Source: Verticillium longisporum
Lineage: Eukaryota; Ascomycota; Sordariomycetes; Glomerellales; Plectosphaerellaceae
Assembly (NCBI GenBank): GCA_019188255.1
Contig: JAETXT010000007.1
Coordinates: 5,270,001-5,334,000, forward strand
Length of the DNA: 64,000 nt
Reading direction: 5' to 3'
Within the stretch, counting starts at the first letter, position 1. Every line of letters begins with the position of its first letter. Position numbers and translations under genes: made by a program. This document shows positions 56,408 through 64,000 of the stretch, piece by piece. Below the pieces are notes generated by a model, which had not been told where the DNA came from, did no database searches, and saw nothing but the letters and a program-made list of their open reading frames with translations.

Positions 56408-57848
56408 ACCCGTGAGCGAGACGCGGCAACACACATCAGGGGTGTAGCAAGAGAAGGGAAGACAAGAGAAGGGAAGACAAGAGAAGAGAGCAGCATGGCA
56501 AGGATGACGGCTCTCGTGACTTCGTAGGAGATCATTTCTGATCAACTGTCCGGGGACAGCATTGGAGCAATTTCTCGTCAGTGACTCCGCCTGCGAGGCT
56601 CACTGGCTCCGCCGTCGACGAGAGGAGTAGGCAGTCACCGTATTTTACGCAAGTCAGCCGAAACGGTGAGCCACGCATGCCGTTTCAGAAAACCGTTTTC
56701 ATAGACGGGAATACATGACATGCACAAAAACTTGGCTCGCGACTTTGACTGAGCTGTGGCTGAGCTTGAACTGAGGCAAGAGCCGAGAACCGAGCGCCCT
56801 GCATCGCACAACAGCCCGCCTCCCCTCCTTCCCCCAATCATGGCCTTGGACGGCCGCTTGTCAGAGACTTTGTCCCCCCCCAAAAAACCTGAAACATCGC
56901 TGTACATAGGCGTCTTTTTTGCGGCGCGCCCCCTTCCGGCGCTCCCACCCATCCATCCCCACTTCTGGCCCTGAACCCCCTCCCCATGTTCACTGCACAT
57001 CCGATCGATATGGCACTGACGCTGGGGGAGGGCCCTGTTATCGCGAGGTCATGGCAGATGGCATGCTGAGGCGTAGCCTCCCTGGCGATGCTGTTTTTGG
57101 CCCTCGGATCTTTCTCTTTCGGGGTGTCCGTGTTACGACTTCGGTCTTATCAGCAACACCCACGTCTATATCCAGAGGAGAGGGGGGTCAATGCTTCACT
57201 GTAGCACGACCGCATCTTTAACTTTGACGTCTTTTTGTTTCCTAGACAAGCAAAAATGCCGATGTCCGATGCAAAGGTAGGTAACCTCTTTGTCCCATCT
57301 CGCCATCATGTCACTCACCGCGTCCACGTCCACGATGAGTTGTCTGTTTCGACAAAGATACCCCAGCGATGCTGCAGACGATACGAGCAGATGCGACTGT
57401 AGAGTCTGTTAGGCGAAAGTTTCTTGGTCTCAAAGCGCAGAAATAAACACTTCTGTTGCATGTGTTGCCCACTAGCAGACTCCGTTCTCGGCTGCCACCG
57501 CGCGAGGGCGGGAGGGTGCCGGTCCCTGCCTGGTCCCAGGCGACTCGTCGAGCGTCGGTGCTGGTCTAGACTCTCTTTCTCGGAAAGAGGGCGTATGTTA
57601 GTTCAGACCCTTCTGAATACCTCACACAACACGAGCTACGTTGACGTGTACATTGTCACAGAGCGAAACTGGTTCACCATTTCAGGGAGCGGGTTGAACA
57701 AGTTCTATACCCTTGTTTGTACTGACGTTTCATCATATATACCTACATGAATGCTGTTCCGAACGCCTTTTGAATTCCAAACGCCTCGTAATTCATCAGA
57801 AAGAAATTCAAGGCCACGTTTCTCTCCTCGAGTCACTTCTCGAGTCGC
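56408..57848. other. Intergenic between convergent genes
   Basis: About 1.4 kb. Around 57255 a short ATG frame (MPMSDAK) meets a GTAGGT donor, so a small spliced gene cannot be excluded, but no downstream exon with a recognisable product was found. Three tandem copies of agagaagggaagacaag lie near 56450-56486. Confidence 0.4.
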
Positions 57849-60613
57849 TTAGTTGTAAAGGTCCTCGTCGTCCCTGGCGACCTCCTCAATGGCATCCTCC
57901 ATATCTTCGTCATCCTCCTCAGATGGAAGCTCGCTGTCCTGGTGGTTCGGCAGCACGACAATCTTGTCGTTGATAAGCTCGACCCTCGCGTTCTCGCCGT
58001 CGCGGATCTGGCCCCGCAGGATGAGGATCGCGAGACGGTTGAGCACCTCCTTCTCGATGAGGCGCGATAGTGGTCCCGCGCCATAGGCGGGCGAGTAGCC
58101 CGCGTCGCCGAGGTAGTCCTTGGCCTCCTCCGACACGTCGATGAAGACCTTGCGGTCGTTGTCGGCCAGACGCTTCTGGATCTCGCCGATGCGAAGATCG
58201 ACAATGTTGCGGATCTCGCGGCGCGTGAGACGGTTGAAGATGACGGTCGAGTTGATGCGGTTGAGGAACTGGGGAGGAACCAGCCGCGAAGCGCGTTCAT
58301 GACCTTCTCGCGAGTCGCGGCGTCGACCCTGCCGTCAGGTGACGTGGATTGTGTGAGGTACTCGGCACCCAGGTTGGAGGTCATGACGACAATACAGTTC
58401 TTGGCGTCGACAATACGGCCTTGTCCGTCAGTGATGCGGCCGTCGTCCATAAGCTGGAGCAGGACGGTCAGGACCTCCTTGGCCGCCTTCTCGACCTCGT
58501 CGAACAGCAGAATCGAGAAGGGCTTGCGGCGGAGAGCCTCTGTCAGCTGTCCTCCGGCATCGTGACCAACGTATCCTGGTGGCGCGCCAATCATTCGGCT
58601 CAGAGCATGTCGCTCTTGGTATTCAGACATGTCGAACCGGATCATCGACTTGGGGTCGTCGAACAGGAACTCAGCAAGGGCCTTGGTGAGCAGCGTCCTG
58701 CCAGTTCCCGTAGGCCCGCAGAACAGGAAGCTTGGCGGCTGATTGGGGTTGGCGAGACCAGACCGCTGGAGTCGGATGGCGTTGGAGACGGACTTGACAG
58801 CTTCCTTCTGGCCAACGACGATCTTGCCGAGGACCTTCTCCATGTGGAGCAGCTTGTCCTTTTCCGTAGTCCTGAGGCGCGTGACGGGAATGCCCGTCCA
58901 TCGAGCGACAATTTCGTTGATGTGGTCGACAGACACGATGTCCGTAACCATCGAGCCAGTGTCTTGGCCAGTGGCGCTCAAGGCGGCGTCGGCTGCGGCC
59001 TTCTTCGCCTCGAGCTCCTTGATCACAGCGAGCTGTTCGGGGATGGCGCCGTACTTGATGTCGGCGGCCTTGGCGTGGTCGCCGTCGTTGGCTGCGTTCT
59101 CCAGACGCTTCTGGAGCTCGTCGAGCTTGGACTTGGCCATGTGGATTTCCTCGCCGCGCTTAATCTCGCTGAGGTACTTCTGGCGAAGAGGCTCCAGCTC
59201 CTCCTCGACATTTCTGGCATCCTTCTTCGCCTGGGCGAGGCGAGTCTGGGATGCCTCGTCCTTTTCCTTCTCGAGGGCCGCGATCTCAATCATGATCTGG
59301 CGAAGCTTGCGCTCCAGCGAATCGATAATCTCGGGCTGCGACTCGCGGGCAACACGAACGGCGGCGGACGCCTCATCGACCAGGTCGATGGCCGAGTCAG
59401 GCAGTCGTCGAGACGTGAGGTAGCGGCCTGCGAGGTTGGCGGCGGCCACAAGGGCGCTGTCGAGAATGGTGACGCGGTGGTGGCGGTCGTATCGCTCCTT
59501 GAGACCTCGAAGGATGGAGATGGTCTCGGCAATGGTGGGCTCCTTGACGAGAACCTGCTGGAAACGTCGCTCGAAGGCGGCGTCCTTCTCGACATATTTC
59601 CTATATTCGGCGAGTGTGGTAGCCCCAATGCAGTGCAGCTGACCACGGGCCAGCATGGGCTTCAGAAGGTTGGCGGCATCCATGCCACCCTCGCCGGACG
59701 ATCCTGCGCCCATGAGCAAGTGAATTTCGTCAACGAAGAGGACAATCATCTCCTTGGAGTCCTCAATCTCTTTCAGGACACCCTTCATCCTCTCCTCGAA
59801 CTCTCCGCGATATTTGCTGCCAGCCACCAGGGCACCCACGTCGAGCGACAGCAGCTTGCAGTGCTTCAGGTTGTCAGGAACGTCGCGGTTGACGATGCGC
59901 TGGGCGAGACCCTCAATGACGGTCGTCTTGCCGACACCGGGCTCGCCGATCAGCACGGGGTTGTTCTTGGTTCTCCGGGACAGGATGCGGACGACTCGGC
60001 GAATCTCCTCCTCTCGACCAATGACGGGGTCCATGTTGCTGTCGCGGGCCATGGCCGTCATGTCGATGGTGAACTTGGCGAGGTTCTCGTGTTCCTCCTC
60101 CGTGTCTGCATTCTTGTTGTCCACCCTTTTGGTGCCTCGAATCTGTTGAACGGCGTCCTGCACCAGTTTCGGCTTCGGGATGTTTGCCTCGCGGAGGGCG
60201 GTCTGGATGTTGTGGTCCTCGGCGAGTGCGGTGATGAGGTGGTCGATGGCGATGAAGCTGTCTCTCTGTACCTTCTGCAGCTCCTGGGCCTTGCGAAGGA
60301 CAGCGTGGAAACCGGGAGCCACGGAGACCTGGTCAGGAGGGGGGTCCTGGCTGGGCAATCGGACGAGTGACTTCTTCAAAGCGCGGTCAAAGAGTTGAGG
60401 GTCGCCGTGTGCCCTCTCGACGACCTGCCTGAACATGGACGCCGAAGGCGCAGGACCATTCTGCTGATCCTTGCTCTGGTCTGCGGGGGGGTCGAGGAGA
60501 GAGACGGCCAGGTGAACTGGTAGTAGCTGGGAGTGGGCATACTGTTCAGCAAGGGCCATGGCATCCTGAACAGCCTTCTCGGCCCGGTCGGTGAACTCCA
60601 TGCGGTAATTCAT
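57849..60613 (-). CDS. hsp98: Hsp104/Hsp98 (ClpB-type) disaggregase, frameshifted near the C-terminus
   Basis: ATG 60613 to TAA 57849, ~921 aa with one base restored, matching fungal Hsp98/104 length. Order: Clp N domain; NBD1 with Walker A GEPGVGKT and Walker [10 protein letters not shown]; coiled-coil middle domain; NBD2 with Walker [10 protein letters not shown]; the tail ends acidic ([13 protein letters not shown]). It is a cytosolic hexamer that threads aggregated protein and gives thermotolerance. Two oddities: a one-base deletion at a C4 run (coding sense; plus 58271-58274) after RGWFLP shifts the last ~140 residues into frame 57849-58136; and the NBD2 Walker A reads GPTGTGRT, with Arg (AGG) replacing the conserved Lys. 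A heat-shock element and STRE lie upstream. Confidence 0.95.
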
Positions 60614-60740
60614 CTTGTCGTAGGTGTGTGATGTGTGTATGTAGTGAAGGTGTATGTGTGTGGTTTTGAGGTTTGTAGTCGTGAGTATGCGGAATGTACG
60701 TCGCTTCGAAGCTCAGTAGTGGTGAGTCTTCTACTCGTAG

Positions 60741-60745
60741 AGGGG
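60741..60745 (+). promoter_or_regulatory. Candidate STRE (AGGGG)
   Basis: AGGGG about 130 bp upstream of the Hsp104 start, the core bound by Msn2/4-type zinc-finger regulators. It is short, so support comes from its location. Confidence 0.4.
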
Positions 60746-60767
60746 TATCATTAGTTGGATTACTTTG

Positions 60768-60775
60768 TTCTTGAA
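60768..60775. promoter_or_regulatory. Candidate heat-shock element
   Basis: TTCTTGAA fits the inverted TTCnnGAA unit, with a further GAA at 60780-60782, about 155 bp upstream of the Hsp104 start. A perfect three-unit array is not present. Confidence 0.5.
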
Positions 60776-61253
60776 GGAGGAAGCGTGGGAGAGTCCTCGA
60801 GGTCGAGTGCTTTTATGCAGCAGTCAGGCGGAATTCAGACCACTCGACCAAGTTGAAAGTGGGCCAAGCCAGATGTAGCCTGATGTTTCCAGCAACTGCC
60901 AGTTGTCGTAGGGCAGCGACGGGGGGAGCGCAGTGGAAAGGCCTCGACGTCACTAGAAGCGGCCCGAAGCTACTGGGTGGTTCGACCAACCAGGGACCGC
61001 GGGGTGAAGCTGATCGTCATGCTGAGCTAATCGATACCTTGAGATAGCGTCTCGAGCACCGCAGAGGTGAAGGGGCCAGGCCTGTGGCTCGTTCGCAAAA
61101 TCACATGACTCTCCAGCCACAGTTTCAATGCACGCGCCCCGGCGCTGGAGCTCTGGGATTTTTCTGTTCGCGCAGCCAAACGCCATTGAGCCAGATCAGG
61201 GGACTGACTGCCTTTCACGATCCACGGTGGCCCCATCCCGCATGCCTGCAACC

Positions 61254-62154
61254 ATGAATTCGGCGCCAATCTTCCGCTTCGCCCAGCTCTGCCTGAGCGC
61301 GGGCATCCCGCGGACGACAGTACGAAATGGCCACACCTGGTCGCGACGCAGGACGGCCAAGCCCGAACTCTCCAACTTCGCCCCCGGTCACGGCGAGCAG
61401 ATCTGGGTCTGGCACCACCTGACCTCCCATCAGATCATCTACTCGCATACACCTCAGCTCGACGTGCGTGCTCTACTTACCCCAACGAGAGAAGGACTCC
61501 CGAAGGGCCGGAGATGCTAACGTGCAGACAACGCAGTCCAACCACGCCCTCAAACAACTCCCCTTTATCGCGAAAAAGTCGACCCCGGCCAAGCTCCGCA
61601 AGGACCTCTGGCGGCCCATGGCCCTCATCCAGTTCCCCGCGGGCGCCGGCACGGCAGGCCAGTCGGCCTTTCAGAAGCTGCGCGAGTACCGGCGGCGCCA
61701 CGAGCTCGAGTGGGGCGACGAGAAGCTGTACCGGACCAAGGAGGACGCGGCGACGGGCCGGCTCGTGCGGTCGACGCGCACGCGCAAGGAGCGCGGCTTC
61801 GCCATCCACGAGCAGCGCGAGAACGCCATTGCCGACATGGCGGCCGTGCTCGCGGGCGGCGGCCGCGGCAGCAGACTGTGGGTGAGCGCCGCCGAGCGGA
61901 CGCTTGTCGAGGCGGGCGGCGAACTCCGGGGCAAGCGCTGGTCGACGGACGCGCCGACGGAGGGCAGCGCGGACAGGCAGCTGCTCGAGGCGACGGTCTT
62001 CTGGAGGGGCCAGCAGGACAAGAACTTTGCGAGCGAGTGGAGCGCCAACGTCAAGCACGAGCTGTTTGAGGACGCCAAGGCGTTGCAGGGCGTCGAGGCG
62101 GCTGAGGTTGAGCAGGTCGTCGACACGGCGACGCCTGTTGTGAAAGAGGCCTGA
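61254..62154 (+). CDS. Mhr1-like mitochondrial protein (mL67 family)
   Basis: CDS is join(61254..61463,61528..62154), 278 aa from ATG 61254; ATG 61242 is an in-frame alternative. The core IWVWHHLTSHQIIYSHTPQLD, ALKQLPFIAKKSTPAKLRKDLW and PMALIQFP...FQKLREYRRRHELEW fits the fungal Mhr1 family. In yeast this protein acts in mitochondrial DNA recombination and is also the mitoribosomal large-subunit protein mL67. The C-terminal half is charged with low conservation. The 64-nt intron splices in phase 0. It shares its promoter region with Hsp104. A housekeeping role is expected; no disruption. Confidence 0.78.
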
Positions 62155-62545
62155 GAAGGAAGGGGCAGAGCAGATGAGAGCAGATGAGAGCAGATGAGAG
62201 CAGACAGCAAGCAGACCGACTCATGTGTCGATGCGTCTTGCGAGCGTCCTTCGAGGGTTTGTATTACCACACGGCGGTTGTTTACCCAGCCTGTTGTAGA
62301 CTATTGTACGAAAGATTTAAACATGTTCATTCATTCATGGCCTTTGTTTACCCTGTATATATGCGTGGCAGTCTGACATGACTGCCGTTGGATGGTGATC
62401 TGGGTATGTAAGATCTCGTCGTTGACGGTCGCCATGATCAAAACGTCGTGGCAAATCCCAATCCAACCCGTGATAAATGATAAACAGGTAACCTGCAAAG
62501 GAAAAAAAAAACCAGACCAGATATCGCTTTACACCCTCGAAGCCA
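62155..62545. other. Intergenic, convergent 3' flanks
   Basis: Between the Mhr1-like and sulfotransferase-like stops. It starts with three near-perfect copies of the 10-mer gagcagatga (about 62167-62203). Nothing else is supported. Confidence 0.45.
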
Positions 62546-64000
62546 TTACACCGACAAGGCAAACTTCTTGAGGTACTTGTAATCAGCCAAGTTATCCTCC
62601 ACCGTCTGGCGAATCACTTTGGCCCCCTTCTCGCCGTACTTCTCGTTCCACTCGCGATCCTCAGACTCACGAGTAAAAACCTTCTTCTGTGGGAGTCAGT
62701 CCGATGCGTCCACTTTGCCATGTCTCAGGGAAGGTCTGGAATTACATGCTTGGGGTCGCGTGCCCTCAGGTTGCAGCTCGACAGGGCATCGTCGTGGAAG
62801 CCGACCCACTTGGCAAACTTGTCCTGGGCGAAGGCAGTGTCCTCGTCGCTCCAGTTCAGCATGCCGTCGTGGAAGTCGAGGCCAACCCGCTCGCAATACG
62901 CGCGCAGGATGCCCTCGGGGTCGTCGAGGAGGTCATCGGCGTCGATGACGGTCAGGTTGGAGCGGTCGATGAGTCCCTCCTTCAGGAGGAAGTCGAAGAA
63001 GCGGCGCACCTCATCGTAGCCTGCCTCAGCCGGATCGAAGTTGTAGAAACCCGTCACCTTGTCCAGAGGCGGCACAGTACAGCGGAAGTAGGAGGGAATG
63101 GAGCGGCGAGGATGACGGATGAGGAAGGTGAATTGGAACTTGCGGAGAATATCAACGGGGATGACGGTAGGGTTGTTAGGCTCAAAAGACTTCTCGCCGC
63201 CCAGAGAGGGTGCGATGGAAGCGGGGGCACCAGACGGGGGGAAGAGGTAATGAATAATATCCTTGATGAAGATACGCTTGGCGCCCTGTGATCTTGTTAG
63301 TCTGCGTTGGCCTTCCGTGAGAGATGCGACCGGGGATGAAGATCTGGGTGACAGGCATGGCAAAGAGCTTCAGGGGTGCAAGCCGCAGAGAAGCTCTGCA
63401 AGAAGGCTCAAGAACGAATTGGCATTTCGCAGCTTCAATTTCATGTCGCATGCGAATTGACAAGCCTAGGTTTGGTTGCGCGAAGCTCTTCGCAAGGTTG
63501 TCGCCAGCACTTGCGGGTGTCCTGCATGAAGCTAATTGAAGTTTTCACGACTTTGCGATGAAATCGCGGGGTTGCATGCACCACACCAAGAAGCCGCCGA
63601 TACCCATCATGAGACGATTGGGAGAAATGGGAAAACCTACACCCTCGCTAGACTCCCCAATGGTTTGTAGGACATCGGCATACGTTGTGTTGGCAAAGCC
63701 AGACGACTCCCTGGCTTCAACGTCGTCGGCATAACGGGCGCCGAGGCGCTCAGGCCCGTAGTAGAACGCATCGCCAAAAGGCTCATGAACGCAGCTCAAC
63801 ACATCCCTGCGGGTCATGAATACCTGAAATTTCAATCAGCATCAGAGACACGATGGTAGTGAAATAAAGCTGGGTCATTGGAGTTTGGGGAAGAATCTCT
63901 ACAGACTCCTCCCCCCCCCCTAGCTACATGATCCAGGGTTGTCAGAAAACGTACCCTCTCAAAGGCGGTTGAGCATGCCCGGGGATGGGTCGCGCAGAAG
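62546..64000 (-). CDS. Sulfotransferase-like P-loop protein, 5' end off the window
   Basis: Visible exons: 63999..63955 (continuing beyond the edge), 63823..63641, 63285..62746, 62686..62546. Spliced motifs run in order: HPRACSTAFER (the P-loop-like 5'-PSB region), VFMTRRDV, HEPFGDAFYYGPERLG, AKRIFIKDIIHYL, FTFLIRHPRRSIPSYFR (3'-PB-like), DADDLLDDPEGILRAYCERVGL and WVGFHDDALSSCNLR, ending YKYLKKFALSV. This set marks the fungal sulfotransferase-like family sometimes mislabelled as aminotransferase-like; PAPS-dependent transfer is likely but no substrate is known. Introns are 131, 355 and 59 nt; the first contains a C10 run. Frames join cleanly. Confidence 0.8.

Larger units (their letters stand above)
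60614..61253. promoter_or_regulatory. Divergent promoter (Hsp104 / Mhr1-like)
   Basis: 640 bp between divergent starts. The hsp-proximal part is rich in GTGT/TGTATG repeats (60625-60665). It contains a candidate heat-shock element and a stress-response element, listed separately. Confidence 0.5.

Noticed and set aside
57255..57275. Possible first exon of a small spliced gene (MPMSDAK then GTAGGT)
   Set aside because: No downstream exon with a coherent product could be found.
58349..60370. 673-aa open frame on the plus strand
   Set aside because: It lies antisense to Hsp104 and has no family motif; it is a codon-bias shadow.
1..64000. CRISPR array or bacterial operon features
   Set aside because: No spaced direct repeats of that type; the sequence is clearly eukaryotic with spliceosomal introns.

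Overview
The window looks like chromosomal DNA from a filamentous ascomycete (Pezizomycotina, probably Sordariomycetes). Genes carry 47-70 nt introns with GTRNGT donors, CTRAC-like branch sites and YAG acceptors. There are two Zn(II)2Cys6 regulators, an NRPS-like adenylating reductase, a P450, an Hsp104/Hsp98 disaggregase and a Mhr1/mL67-type mitochondrial protein. Two transposon copies have been reduced almost entirely to A/T by transition mutations, as repeat-induced point mutation (RIP) does. The species cannot be fixed from the sequence alone.

Layout. 0-4 kb: the 3' end of a WD40/zinc-ribbon gene, a small secreted protein and an amidoligase-like gene. 6.4-13.5 kb: a frameshifted NRPS-like reductase and a Zn2Cys6 regulator on the same strand. 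14.0-19.8 kb: a young Ty1/copia retrotransposon with identical 213-bp LTRs, a 5-bp target duplication and a half-tRNA-iMet primer site, inserted 3' of a galactonate dehydratase-like gene. 19.9-24.7 kb: a sugar-acid catabolic trio (DgoD-like dehydratase, aldo-keto reductase, KDG-type aldolase), the last two divergent. 25.9-29.0 kb: a RIP-degraded hAT-like element containing a tRNA-like sequence and a perfect 17-bp hairpin. 29.6-35.8 kb: an RBR ubiquitin ligase, a dihydroxyacetone kinase and a Dal5/ACS-family transporter. 36.3-37.9 kb: a carboxylesterase pseudogene. 41.1-45.1 kb: a DUF1772-like gene cut by a second hAT-like copy, itself interrupted by a non-RIPed pogo/Fot-like element. 45.6-56.4 kb: a compact cluster of cupin, Zn2Cys6 regulator, FAD monooxygenase, phenylalanine/tyrosine ammonia-lyase and P450. 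57.8-64 kb: Hsp104, Mhr1 and a sulfotransferase-like gene that runs off the right edge.

Functional reading. The dehydratase, aldolase and reductase form a plausible non-phosphorylative route from galactonate to pyruvate plus glyceraldehyde and then glycerol. The nearby transporter and dihydroxyacetone kinase could supply import and a second fate for glyceraldehyde; this is inference. The 45.6-56.4 kb cluster is the best candidate for an undescribed pathway: deamination of Phe or Tyr followed by flavin and P450 oxidation, with its own regulator.

A recurring anomaly runs through the window. Several otherwise intact genes, including Hsp104, carry single-base deletions, mostly at short homopolymers, that break the frame. 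This looks more like consensus undercalling than biology and should be settled before any of these genes is called dead.
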